From positions 1 through 64,000 of the forward strand of contig CANLSF010000007.1 of NCBI GenBank assembly GCA_947493695.1: DNA of 64,000 bases, in the 5' to 3' direction. The translations under genes were made by a program, and so were the position numbers. Source of the DNA: an uncultured Kiloniellaceae bacterium. GTDB taxonomy: Bacteria; Pseudomonadota; Alphaproteobacteria; Kiloniellales; Kiloniellaceae. Of this stretch, positions 45,084 through 53,331 are shown piece after piece (positions within the stretch are counted from its first letter, which is position 1; each line of letters opens with the position of its first letter). The notes below the pieces were generated by a model that was given only the letters and a program-made list of their open reading frames with translations, was not told the DNA's origin and did not search any database.

Positions 45084-45806
45084 TCAAAATGTGGATAGAC
45101 GTCCCCTGCGCCGCGCCGCGAAGCCGAACATTGCAAGCCCTGCGGCAAAAATCGCCAGAGTGGCAGGCGCTGGTACGGCGACCACAGCAGGCGCCGCAGT
45201 GAAGTCGTAGGTCAGTATCGCGCTTCCTGAAAAGCTGTTTCGCAACACGGTGCTTTCCACGGTTCTATCCAAGTCCCCGACACCGGTCACACGGGCGAAG
45301 GCAAAAAGTGGGAAGCGCACAGGTTCGGAGAGAAAGTCCTCCAACGGCACAAGTTCCAGCAAATCCAGCTCGCGCTGATAGTCGCCGGCAATGCGCCCGT
45401 TTCCACCCTCACCCAGCGGGAGGAGAGGCGTAAAACTTGAGCGGACCACACCAATAAAATTCAGTGGGGAACGTCGAGTCTGTTCGATAAAACTGACAGT
45501 GGAACTCGCGCCGACATCGAGACAGCCGGGAAAGTTTCGCGGCAACGGTCCGGCACAACGGAGTGAAAAAGTAGCAGTCGCGATGCCTGTGACATTGATC
45601 GTCACCGCATTCAGAGTGCCCAGACTCTGGTCGAAAGGATTAAAATTCAGGTCCGCTCGCAGAATCGCCGACGCTGGGGTCCCCGTCGTGTTGATGACAG
45701 AAGACTCGGCGAAATTCCGGGTTTGCGAGATAAGGGTGGCGTTGGCTGAAAGTGGCGCCACGAGGAAACCCGCGAGAGCGATGCCGAGCGGAAGCAGGCG
45801 TTTCAT
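45084..45806 (-). CDS. PEP-CTERM-like (VPAPA variant) exported protein, tandem copy B
   Basis: A 240-residue paralogue of copy A. The signal peptide (LLPLGIALAGFLVAPLSANA) and the first 60 mature residues are nearly identical; the middle part diverges (SFIEQTRRSPLNFIGVVRSS in place of SNLIDAF-type sequence), and it has a few extra residues near VGDLDRTVESTV. The sorting signal is VAVPAPATLAIFAAGLAMFG followed by FAARRRGRLSTF. It has its own copy of the 197-bp upstream region. Function unknown. Confidence 0.85.
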   Translation of the reverse strand: MKRLLPLGIALAGFLVAPLSANATLISQTRNFAESSVINTTGTPASAILRADLNFNPFDQSLGTLNAVTINVTGIATATFSLRCAGPLPRNFPGCLDVGASSTVSFIEQTRRSPLNFIGVVRSSFTPLLPLGEGGNGRIAGDYQRELDLLELVPLEDFLSEPVRFPLFAFARVTGVGDLDRTVESTVLRNSFSGSAILTYDFTAAPAVVAVPAPATLAIFAAGLAMFGFAARRRGRLSTF

Positions 45807-46003
45807 GGTGACAATCCCTGTAAATATAATCCGGCATGCCACCGATGTTCCGGCAGCCAGCTCAAAAATTTTAACTCGGCCCGGCTAATACAAAGGAAGT
45901 CTGCCGAGCTCTTCTCTAATAGATGTCGGGATTGCGGCCACGCGCACAATTCATCAAATGCGTATAGCCCTATACAAAAATAATGATACTCGTGCGGGTT
46001 GCG
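45807..46003 (-). repeat. Duplicated upstream region, copy B
   Basis: Near-identical partner of 44779-44975. The dyad GTATAG-CC-CTATAC is at 45962-45975. Similarity ends abruptly after GCGGGTTGCG, which marks one edge of the duplicated unit. Confidence 0.85.
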
Positions 46004-46051
46004 ATCAATCGGGTGGGTGTATCGAAACCACCCATGTTGTCGCAAAGGGGT

Positions 46052-46507
46052 TTACTTCACCTCGATATCGAAATGCAGAACCTCTTCACGCGTGCCTAGC
46101 TTCGTGTAGAGCGCGATGGCCGGTGGGTCCGTGACGTCGGCCTGGACGTAGATGACGTAGGCTCCGCATTCCGCCGCAACGCGTTTCAGCTCCGCGATCA
46201 ATGCCGTGGCAACACCCTTTCGCCGACAGCTCTCAGTGACCGCAATGTCATAGATGTAAATCTCCTTACGCGCCTGCTCGAACTTCTTCAGGACATAAGC
46301 CGCCAGACCAGCAATCACCTGCGCGTCCTGAAAAGCCGCCAGTGCGATAAAACCCGGGTCGCCAAGAAGGTCCTCCAGGTACTTCGCGCCCGGCTGCGCA
46401 GCGCAATAGGTGTTCGTGTCTTCAAAGGCGTCGCCGAAGACCCCCAGCAGCTCGCGAAACAGCTTCACGTCATCGACTGCCAATTGACGAATTGAATGCG
46501 ACTTCAT
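46052..46507 (-). CDS. AAC(3)-I-like aminoglycoside/GNAT N-acetyltransferase
   Basis: A 151-residue GNAT acetyltransferase. It resembles AAC(3)-I aminoglycoside acetyltransferases over its full length as I remember them: FIALAAF, LAAYVLKKFEQARKEIYIYD, the acetyl-CoA loop RRKGVATALI, and GAYVIYVQAD followed by ALYTKLGTREEVLHFDI. The N-terminal VFGDAFEDTNTYCAAQPG also fits. Whether it acetylates aminoglycosides or a natural metabolite cannot be told from sequence. There is no integron or transposon around it, so it looks like a native chromosomal gene. Confidence 0.85.
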   Translation of the reverse strand: MKSHSIRQLAVDDVKLFRELLGVFGDAFEDTNTYCAAQPGAKYLEDLLGDPGFIALAAFQDAQVIAGLAAYVLKKFEQARKEIYIYDIAVTESCRRKGVATALIAELKRVAAECGAYVIYVQADVTDPPAIALYTKLGTREEVLHFDIEVK

Positions 46508-46545
46508 GGCTAACCTCTAAATACCCTGGCTTATTTAAAAACTGA

Positions 46546-47442
46546 TCATAGATCCGCTGTCCGGAAGACTTCAGCAGCCCAATCAACAAACACCCGAACG
46601 CGTGGCGAGAGCTGGCGGTTTTGCGGATAGAACGCAGCCAGCGGGAGCGGCGGCGGCGGGAAGTCCGGCAGCACTTCTTGGAGACGGCCTGCCTCGAGGT
46701 CTTCGCGAAACCTGTAGCGCGGTGCCTGCACGAGTCCGTATCCCATGCGCGCGAGGTGGTGCAGGGTTTCGGCGTCATTGGCCATAATCTTCCCCGGCAG
46801 GGTGAATTCCCTTATCCCCTCAGAGGTCTGAAACTCCAGCGGCATTGCCGTGCCGGTTCTGGAGGACACAAAACCGATCATCTGATGGCCACCCAAGTCT
46901 TCGAGTGAATTGGGCGTTCCGTACTTTTCCAGATAGTCAGCGCTCGCGCAGGTCATTTCCGGGATCGGCGGCAGCTTTCGCATGATCATGCCGCTTTCAT
47001 CCGGCTCTCCGGCGCGGATCACGCAGTCCACACCTTCGCGCACCAGATCCACCAGCCGGTCTCCCTGACCGAGTTGCAATGAAATCTGCGGGTATCGCGC
47101 CAGGAATTCCGGTAAATGCGGCAACAGGAATCTTCGTGTCAGCGTGCCGTGAGCGTCGACCCGCAACAAACCTGCCGGCTCATGACCGCGCAGCGCGCCC
47201 TCGGCATCTTCGACATCAGCAAGTATGGCGATGCAACGTTTGTAATAAGCCTCGCCATCGTGTGTCGGGGCGACATGACGCGTGGTGCGCTCCAAAAGGC
47301 GCGTTGCGAGATCTTTCTCAAGCCGCCGAATGACATCCGTCGCGGTCGAGCGCGGGATCTTGAGGTCGCGCGCGGCCGCCGTAAAGCTGCCGCGCTCAAT
47401 CACGCGCACAAGCAAGCGCATTGCATCGAGGCGATCCATCAT
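46546..47442 (-). CDS. LysR-family transcriptional regulator
   Basis: A 298-residue LysR regulator of the CrgA/DsdC-like group: MDRLDAMRLLVRVIERGSFT, helix-turn-helix AAARDLKIPRSTATDVIRRLE, then the effector domain from about residue 88. It is divergent from an SDR/tautomerase operon with about 91 bp between starts and probably controls it; two GTGATTATC repeats lie in the gap. Confidence 0.93.
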   Translation of the reverse strand: MMDRLDAMRLLVRVIERGSFTAAARDLKIPRSTATDVIRRLEKDLATRLLERTTRHVAPTHDGEAYYKRCIAILADVEDAEGALRGHEPAGLLRVDAHGTLTRRFLLPHLPEFLARYPQISLQLGQGDRLVDLVREGVDCVIRAGEPDESGMIMRKLPPIPEMTCASADYLEKYGTPNSLEDLGGHQMIGFVSSRTGTAMPLEFQTSEGIREFTLPGKIMANDAETLHHLARMGYGLVQAPRYRFREDLEAGRLQEVLPDFPPPPLPLAAFYPQNRQLSPRVRVFVDWAAEVFRTADL

Positions 47443-47447
47443 TATTC

Positions 47448-47487
47448 GTGATTATCGGATTTTATTTCCGAATACAAGGTGATTATC
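47448..47487. promoter_or_regulatory. Direct repeats between LysR gene and SDR operon
   Basis: GTGATTATC occurs at 47448-47456 and 47479-47487, 31 bp apart (three helical turns), in the divergent promoter. An ATTCG/CGAAT pair (47444-47448 and 47469-47473) overlaps the first. Candidate LysR binding region. Confidence 0.45.
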
Positions 47488-47533
47488 CGGTTCATTTCTC
47501 TCCCTATCTTCCTACCAGCAAAAGGAGATTGAG

Positions 47534-48271
47534 ATGAAACAAGACCACAAGACCGCTATCGTAACCGGTGCAGGCAAAGGCATTGGCGCGGCCATCGCCC
47601 GGCGTCTCGCCGCCGACGGACACGCTGTCCTGGTCAATTACGCCAACGACAGCGTTGCTGCCCAGGAGGTCGTTGACGAGGTGGTGGCGCGCGGCGGTAA
47701 AGCCATAGCGGTACGGGGTGATGTGTCTGCCCCGCTGACAATGACCAACCTGTTCGATGCTGCCGAAGGGCGTTTCGGGCCAGTCGATATTCTAATCAAC
47801 AACGCCGGAACGATGCGCAACGCGATGGTCGCTACCGCCACCGACGAGGATTTCGACCAGCAATGTGCGATCAACCTCGGCGGCACATTTCGCGGGATGC
47901 GTGAAGCGGCGAACCGACTGCAAGACGCCGGCCGGATTATCAGTATTTCCTCCAGCGTCGTCGGTCTCTATCAGCCTTCCTACGGACTTTATGCCGCCAG
48001 CAAGGCCGCAGTCGAGGCGATGACCCATGTTCTGGCCAAGGAACTCGGCCCCCGCGGCATCACCGTGAACGCCGTGTCGCCAGGACCGATCGGGACCGAC
48101 TTTTTCATGCAGGGAAAATCGAAAGAGCTGATCCGGAACATCACCCGGACGATCCCCCTGGGACGCCTCGGCAAACCCGAAGACATCGCCGCCGTCGTAT
48201 CCTTCCTGGCGGGCGCAGATGGCGGCTGGATCAACGGACAGATTATCCGCGCCAATGGCGGCGTGATTTAA
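47534..48271 (+). CDS. SDR family oxidoreductase
   Basis: A 245-residue classical short-chain dehydrogenase with TGAGKGIGAAIARRLA, NNAGTMRNAM, catalytic Ser in ISISSSVVG, Tyr/Lys in YGLYAASKAAVEA, and a C-terminal GGWINGQIIRANGGVI. AAAGGAG lies 7 bp before the ATG. It resembles 3-oxoacyl-ACP reductase-like or glucose-dehydrogenase-like SDRs; the substrate is unknown. It is followed by a tautomerase gene after 28 bp. Confidence 0.92.
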   Translation: MKQDHKTAIVTGAGKGIGAAIARRLAADGHAVLVNYANDSVAAQEVVDEVVARGGKAIAVRGDVSAPLTMTNLFDAAEGRFGPVDILINNAGTMRNAMVATATDEDFDQQCAINLGGTFRGMREAANRLQDAGRIISISSSVVGLYQPSYGLYAASKAAVEAMTHVLAKELGPRGITVNAVSPGPIGTDFFMQGKSKELIRNITRTIPLGRLGKPEDIAAVVSFLAGADGGWINGQIIRANGGVI

Positions 48272-48299
48272 AACGCCAGGATAAAAAAAGGAGAAAGAC

Positions 48300-48512
48300 A
48301 TGCCCTTCGCAAATTACAAACTGCCCGAAGCCTCGCTCAATAGAGAACAGAAAGAAGATCTGATCCATCAAACAACGGAACTAATGGTCAGCTTCTTTGG
48401 CGAAGTCGTACGCCCGACCACCATGGTCCTGGTCGAAGAAGTCAAAGATGGCGGATACGGCCGGGCCGACGAAGTCTTCATGATGCCCGAGAAATACCGC
48501 GCAAAAGGATGA
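48300..48512 (+). CDS. 4-oxalocrotonate tautomerase-family protein
   Basis: A 70-residue small tautomerase. The protein begins Met-Pro (MPFANYKLPEASLNREQK), giving the catalytic N-terminal Pro after Met removal, and the family segment LIHQTTELMVSFFGE follows. GGAGAAAGAC precedes the ATG. The size fits 4-OT-like monomers. It is co-transcribed with the SDR gene and may act on the same keto/enol substrate. Confidence 0.88.
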   Translation: MPFANYKLPEASLNREQKEDLIHQTTELMVSFFGEVVRPTTMVLVEEVKDGGYGRADEVFMMPEKYRAKG

Positions 48513-48517
48513 ACCCA

Positions 48518-48544
48518 ACCCAGTCACGCGGGATGCGACTGGGT
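48518..48544. terminator. Hairpin between convergent tautomerase and ROK genes
   Basis: Perfect 8-bp arms ACCCAGTC (48518-48525) and GACTGGGT (48537-48544), 6 bp after the tautomerase stop. There is no long T-run, but the position between two convergent stops supports a terminator. Confidence 0.55.
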
Positions 48545-48585
48545 CAAACTGCCTCCTCAATCAAGGCTTCCAGTCCAACATCGGC

Positions 48586-49761
48586 CTAGCCCTCCGCCCC
48601 GGCCTGCAGCGCCGCGACATCCTCGGTGTCCAGACGATTGAGCGCGGCCATGGCGAGGCCCTTGAAAACCAGAGTTGCCTCATCTCCCAGGGTCTCGAAA
48701 ATCAGCTCGCCCCGCAGGTCTTCCACCAGGCTCTGTTCGAAGCCGTCGCGCAGGCCTTCCTCCAGCAGGTCGATGGCTCGGGTGCCACTGCCGGTGAAAG
48801 CAACCGGTACCGGGCCGATCAACGCAAAAAGCCGCCCGAGGCCGAAACCGATGGCGCAGCCCGCCTCCCGGTAAGCCGCACGCGCCCGTTCATCGCCATC
48901 ACGGGCCAGCTCTTCGATCCGCGCCATTTCCTCTGCCGGCGGCGGCGCGACCAGTCTGGTCGCATCGAGGCCTTTCGCCCGACGCCAGATCGCATAATCT
49001 GCGGCATAGGCCTCGACGCAGCCGCGCCTGCCGCAGCGGCAGAGCGCACCTTCGGGTACATGGTTCATATGGCCGAACTCAACGGCGGAATCCCGCAGGC
49101 CCACAAAGGGCGCACCATCGATGAAGAGCCCCATACCGACCCCATAGCCAATCAGCACCGCCGCAAAGCGTTCCCGGTAACGTGGCGGATCGATCCACTG
49201 CAGGGCCTCGGTCATGGCGGCACAGTCGTTCATCACCGAAACCGGCACACCGAAGCGCCGGGAAAATCGCCGTCCAAGATCTATTTCCCGTGCGCGCAGC
49301 ACCGGTGACCAGAGGATCTTTGCGCCCGCGCCGTCGGTGATGCCCTGGACGGAAATTTCGATCCGCGACAACGGACCCGCCGGCTGCGGAGTTTCATCGA
49401 GCAGGGTAAAGACCGCATCGCCAATGGTGCGGATGAAATCGCCGCGCTGCAGTTCCAGCGCCGCAACGTCGACGTGGTTTTCCGCGCGTTCTTCTCCCGC
49501 GTAGTCAATCAGCTTCAGGCGAATACGGTTGACCGCAATCATGACCGCAACCACGCAGCCGTGCAGTGGATTGAGGGCCAGCTTGACCTGTGGCCGCCCC
49601 CGCCCCTTCGCCGGGTCGGCCTCTGAATCGGCCTGGACCAAAAGTCCCTCCTCCAGCATGGCGGAGGTGATGCCCGAGACCGCCGCCGGGCTGAGGCCGG
49701 TCACCTGCCCGAGCGCCGTGCGCGACTGCGCCCCGCCCCGGCGCAATGCGCGCAGGATCAA
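48586..49761 (-). CDS. ROK-family transcriptional regulator (XylR/NagC type)
   Basis: A protein of at least 391 residues: N-terminal winged helix (SRTALGQVTGLSPAAVSGITSAMLEEGLL), then a ROK sugar-kinase-like domain with the zinc motif CRCGRRGCVEAY. It is divergent from xylFHG and probably represses it until the sugar binds. The frame remains open and family-like for 25 codons upstream of the TTG at 49761 (KATIDLVRENNRAL), without an ATG/GTG/TTG; an ATC at 49804-49806 with GGGAG 7 bp upstream may be the true start. Confidence 0.9.
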   Translation of the reverse strand: MILRALRRGGAQSRTALGQVTGLSPAAVSGITSAMLEEGLLVQADSEADPAKGRGRPQVKLALNPLHGCVVAVMIAVNRIRLKLIDYAGEERAENHVDVAALELQRGDFIRTIGDAVFTLLDETPQPAGPLSRIEISVQGITDGAGAKILWSPVLRAREIDLGRRFSRRFGVPVSVMNDCAAMTEALQWIDPPRYRERFAAVLIGYGVGMGLFIDGAPFVGLRDSAVEFGHMNHVPEGALCRCGRRGCVEAYAADYAIWRRAKGLDATRLVAPPPAEEMARIEELARDGDERARAAYREAGCAIGFGLGRLFALIGPVPVAFTGSGTRAIDLLEEGLRDGFEQSLVEDLRGELIFETLGDEATLVFKGLAMAALNRLDTEDVAALQAGAEG

Positions 49762-49988
49762 AGCTCTATTATTCTCACGGACAAGATCGATCGTTGCCTT
49801 GCGGATCGTTTCGCTCCCGTTTTTCGGCGCGTACCGCGTTCAATCGAACAAGAACATTCAATGGCCGGGCCAGAGAATGTCATCGAACGCAACATGCGCA
49901 GCGTGCTTTCTTTGACCTGGAACCTGACCCTCCGGCACAGAAAGATGGCTAAAGGATCAGGCTTAGGTACCAGCACTTCAGCAATACG

Positions 49989-50021
49989 TTGACACAGCGC
50001 GCATCCCGTGTCACTTTTTTT
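49989..50021 (+). other. Terminator-like hairpin in the xylF leader region
   Basis: Arms TGACAC (49990-49995) and GTGTCA (50008-50013) are followed by C and eight Ts, 84 bp before xylF. It could be an attenuator, an operator dyad for the ROK protein, or both. The overlapping TTGACA (49989-49994) resembles a -35 box. The rest of the gap 49762-50104 contains the ROK gene's leader and nothing else I can support. Confidence 0.5.
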
Positions 50022-50104
50022 TCAAGGCGTGAAATAAATAGATAACAGCGCCCGCTCGAAGAAGCGCGGCGCGTTGATCGAAGCACTAAAACGGGAGGAA
50101 ATCG

Positions 50105-51139
50105 ATGAAGAAACTTACGCTCGGCCTGGCCGCCGTGGCCATGGCAGCAGGCATCTCCGGCACGGCGATGGCTCAAGACATCACGGTCGGTGTGTCCTGG
50201 TCCAACTTCCAGGAAGAACGCTGGAAGACCGATGAGGCCGCCATCAAAGCCGCCCTCGATGCGGCGGGTGCAAAATACATCTCAGCGGACGCGCAGTCCT
50301 CGTCCTCCAAGCAGCTCTCCGATGTGGAAAGCCTGATCGCCCGCGGTGCCACCGCACTGATCATTCTGGCGCAGGACTCCAGCGCCATCGGCCCGGCCAT
50401 TGATGCCGCCGATAATGAAGGCATTCCCGTGGTCGGCTATGACCGCCTGATCGACGACGCCCGCGCCTTCTATCTGACCTTCGACAACGTCGAGGTCGGA
50501 CGCATGCAGGCCCGCGCCGTTTTCGCGGCCCAGCCCAAGGGCAACTACATCATGATCAAGGGTTCGCCGACCGATCCCAACGCAGACTTCCTGCGCGGCG
50601 GACAGCAGGAAATCATTCAGGCCGCCGTGGATTCCGGCGACATCAAAATCGTCGGCGAGGCCTACACCGATGGCTGGCTTCCCGCCAACGCCCAGCGCAA
50701 CATGGAACAGCTGCTGACCGCGAACGACAACAAGGTCGATGCCGTTGTCGCCTCCAATGACGGCACTGCCGGTGGCGTTGTCGCCGCGCTGACCGCGCAG
50801 GGCATGGAAGGCATTCCAGTCTCCGGACAGGACGGCGACCACGCGGCCCTCAACCGGGTCGCACTCGGCACCCAGACGGTTTCGGTCTGGAAAGACGCCC
50901 GTGATCTGGGCCGGGTTGCCGGTGAAATCGCGGTCGCCATGGCCAAGGGTTCAAAAATGGGTGACGTCGAAGGCGCTCAGAAGTGGACCAGCCCCGGCGG
51001 TACGGAGCTGACTTCCAGGTTCCTGGCACCGGTTCCTGTGACCCGGGCCAACCTGAATGCCGTCGTCGATGCCGGCTGGATCAAGCAGGATGCTCTCTGC
51101 GCCGGTGTACCTAAAGGCGCGGTCGACATCTGCGGCTAA
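50105..51139 (+). CDS. xylF: D-xylose-type ABC transporter substrate-binding protein
   Basis: A 344-residue periplasmic sugar-binding protein. The signal peptide [20 protein letters not shown] ends at about residue 23. The two-lobed fold follows ([65 protein letters not shown]), the set of motifs seen in XylF. GGGAGGAAATCG precedes the ATG. It is first gene of the xylFHG operon, with typical spacing and a divergent ROK regulator. Confidence 0.93.
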   Translation: MKKLTLGLAAVAMAAGISGTAMAQDITVGVSWSNFQEERWKTDEAAIKAALDAAGAKYISADAQSSSSKQLSDVESLIARGATALIILAQDSSAIGPAIDAADNEGIPVVGYDRLIDDARAFYLTFDNVEVGRMQARAVFAAQPKGNYIMIKGSPTDPNADFLRGGQQEIIQAAVDSGDIKIVGEAYTDGWLPANAQRNMEQLLTANDNKVDAVVASNDGTAGGVVAALTAQGMEGIPVSGQDGDHAALNRVALGTQTVSVWKDARDLGRVAGEIAVAMAKGSKMGDVEGAQKWTSPGGTELTSRFLAPVPVTRANLNAVVDAGWIKQDALCAGVPKGAVDICG

Positions 51140-51237
51140 CACCCACCCGGCAAGCCATGTGACAGGCGGTTCCGATCCCCTTGCAAACCGGGGCCGGAAC
51201 CGCCGCGACCACGTCTCAATTCTCAACAGGCCCTAGC

Positions 51238-52503
51238 ATGCGCGAAACTCTGTCCCGCTCCTTTCGCACACTTCAGATCGATACGCGCCTCCTGGGCATG
51301 ATTGCAGCATTGCTGATCGTCTGGGTCGTGTTCGATCTCTTGACCGATGGGCGCTTCCTGACGCCACGGAACCTTTTTAATCTCTCGGTTCAGACCGCAT
51401 CGGTCGCGGTGATGGCAACGGGCATGGTGTTCATCATCGTCACCCGGCACATCGATCTCTCGGTGGGTGCGCTGCTGGGGTTCATCGGCATGACCATTGG
51501 CTGGCTGCAGGTCCAGGTCCTGCCGGATCTGCTTGGCATCGGCCATCCCGCCATCTGGATCATCACGGTTTTCGTCGGCGCGCTGATTGGTGCGGCAGTC
51601 GGCGCGGTCCAGGGCTATGTCATCGGCTACCTCGCGGTTCCGGCCTTCATCGTAACCTTGGGCGGTTTATTGGTCTGGCGCGGCGCAGCCTGGTGGGTGA
51701 CCAGCGGGCAGACCGTTGCCCCGCTTGATTCCACCTTTACTCTTCTGGGCGGCGGTGCCGAAGGCACACTAGGCGCGACCTGGAGCTGGCTGCTGGCGGC
51801 GGTCTGCTCCCTCGCGGCGGTCGTCCTGCTGTTCCTCTCACGCAAACGCAAAAGCGATCACGGCTTTACGGTGAAACCCTTCATCGCCGACATCGTACTG
51901 GCGGGACTCTTCGTCGCCGTGATCTTCGGCTTCACCGCGGTAATGAACGCCTACGCCATTCCTGCACGCGCCGCCGCGCGGATGTTCGAGGCCCGCGGCG
52001 AAACCATGCCCGAGGGGCTGGTCCTCGCCCACGGCATCGCCATTCCGGTGATCATCGTGCTGGTGGTCGCAACGGTCATGACCGTCATCGCCAAACGCAC
52101 CCGCTTCGGGCGTTATGTCTTCGCCACCGGCGGCAATCCCGACGCGGCGGAGTTGGCCGGGGTCAATACCAAATTGCTGACCGTCAAGGTCTTCGCCCTG
52201 ATGGGCTTCCTGACCGCCATTGCCGCCGTCATCGCCTCGGCGCGCCTGCGCTCGGCGGCAAACGATCTGGGCACTCTGGACGAGTTGCGGGTGATTGCCG
52301 CCGCGGTAATAGGCGGCACAGCCCTCTCCGGCGGCATCGGCACGATCTACGGCGCCATCCTGGGGGCTGTTGTCATGCAGTCGCTTCAGTCCGGCATGGC
52401 CATGGTCGGGGTCGACGCCCCGCTGCAGTCCATTGTGGTCGGCGTGGTGCTGGTCCTCGCGGTCCTTGCCGATATCATCTACCGCCGCAGAACGGGAGAT
52501 TGA
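51238..52503 (+). CDS. xylH: D-xylose-type ABC transporter permease
   Basis: A 421-residue inner-membrane permease with about ten or more hydrophobic helices of the ribose/xylose (BPD_transp_2) family: FNLSVQTASVAVMATGMVFI, ITRHIDLSVG-type motif as VTRHIDLSVGALLGF, and the late TALSGGIGTIYGAILGAVVM. Long permeases of about 400 residues are characteristic of XylH. I used ATG 51238; an in-frame TTG at 51181 adds an unfamiliar leader. It lies 98 bp after xylF and 3 bp before xylG. Confidence 0.93.
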   Translation: MRETLSRSFRTLQIDTRLLGMIAALLIVWVVFDLLTDGRFLTPRNLFNLSVQTASVAVMATGMVFIIVTRHIDLSVGALLGFIGMTIGWLQVQVLPDLLGIGHPAIWIITVFVGALIGAAVGAVQGYVIGYLAVPAFIVTLGGLLVWRGAAWWVTSGQTVAPLDSTFTLLGGGAEGTLGATWSWLLAAVCSLAAVVLLFLSRKRKSDHGFTVKPFIADIVLAGLFVAVIFGFTAVMNAYAIPARAAARMFEARGETMPEGLVLAHGIAIPVIIVLVVATVMTVIAKRTRFGRYVFATGGNPDAAELAGVNTKLLTVKVFALMGFLTAIAAVIASARLRSAANDLGTLDELRVIAAAVIGGTALSGGIGTIYGAILGAVVMQSLQSGMAMVGVDAPLQSIVVGVVLVLAVLADIIYRRRTGD

Positions 52504-52506
52504 GCC

Positions 52507-53310
52507 ATGACGACGCAAGCTTCTCACAGCGGTCAGACACCTCTCGTCGAGATGGAGGATATTCACATCGCCTTCGGTGGCGTGAAGGCAGTCGACGGCG
52601 TCGACGTCGATCTTTACCCCGGCGAGGTCGTCGGACTGCTCGGCCATAACGGTGCGGGCAAGTCGACCCTGATCAAGACCCTCTCCGGTGCATACCGGCG
52701 CGACAGCGGTTCGATCCGGATCAACGGCCAGGAGGTCGCGATCGAAAACCCGCGCGACGCCCGGCGGCACAACATCGAAACCATCTATCAGACGCTCGCG
52801 CTAGCGGATAACCTCGACGCGGCCTCGAACATCTTTCTGGGCCGGGAGCTGGTCTCGACCGGCGGCTTCCTCGACGACGACCGGATGGAAGCCGAAACCC
52901 GCAAGATCATGAACCGCCTGAACCCGAATTTCGAGAAGTTCTCTGCGCCGGTCAAAGCCCTCTCCGGCGGTCAGCGCCAATCCGTCGCCATCGCCCGCGC
53001 GATCTACTTCGACGCCCGCGTGCTGATCATGGATGAACCGACCGCCGCACTGGGTCCCCAGGAAACCGCGCAGGTCGCCGAGCTGATCAAACAGCTGAAG
53101 TCCGACGGCATCGGCATCTTCCTGATCTCCCACGACATCCACGACGTCTTCGATCTGGCCGACCGGGTCAGCGTGATGAAAAACGGCCAGCTTGTGGGCT
53201 CGGCCCGCACGGAAGACGTCACCAAGGACGAGGTGCTCGGCATGATCATCCTGGGCAAATGCCCTCCGGGCGCGACCCCGGGACCGGGCGCACTGGATGG
53301 GGATAGTTAA
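52507..53310 (+). CDS. xylG: D-xylose-type ABC transporter ATP-binding protein (single-domain)
   Basis: A 267-residue ATPase with Walker [13 protein letters not shown]-loop region IYQTLALAD, signature LSGGQRQ and Walker [12 protein letters not shown]. coli XylG has two fused cassettes of about 510 residues; this one has a single cassette, as in several alphaproteobacterial and actinobacterial sugar importers, so it would act as a homodimer. No xylA, xylB or xylose dehydrogenase gene is in the window, so the transported sugar is inferred from family only. Confidence 0.92.
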   Translation: MTTQASHSGQTPLVEMEDIHIAFGGVKAVDGVDVDLYPGEVVGLLGHNGAGKSTLIKTLSGAYRRDSGSIRINGQEVAIENPRDARRHNIETIYQTLALADNLDAASNIFLGRELVSTGGFLDDDRMEAETRKIMNRLNPNFEKFSAPVKALSGGQRQSVAIARAIYFDARVLIMDEPTAALGPQETAQVAELIKQLKSDGIGIFLISHDIHDVFDLADRVSVMKNGQLVGSARTEDVTKDEVLGMIILGKCPPGATPGPGALDGDS

Positions 53311-53331
53311 GACCTGTTGGACAGATTATGA

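Noticed and set aside
44068-46003. Insertion sequence or composite transposon as explanation of the repeats
   Set aside because: There is no transposase, no terminal inverted repeats and no target duplication; the repeat unit is a gene with its promoter, so tandem duplication explains it.
46052-46507. Mobile resistance cassette
   Set aside because: No attC-like site, integrase or transposon flanks; base composition looks like the neighbours.
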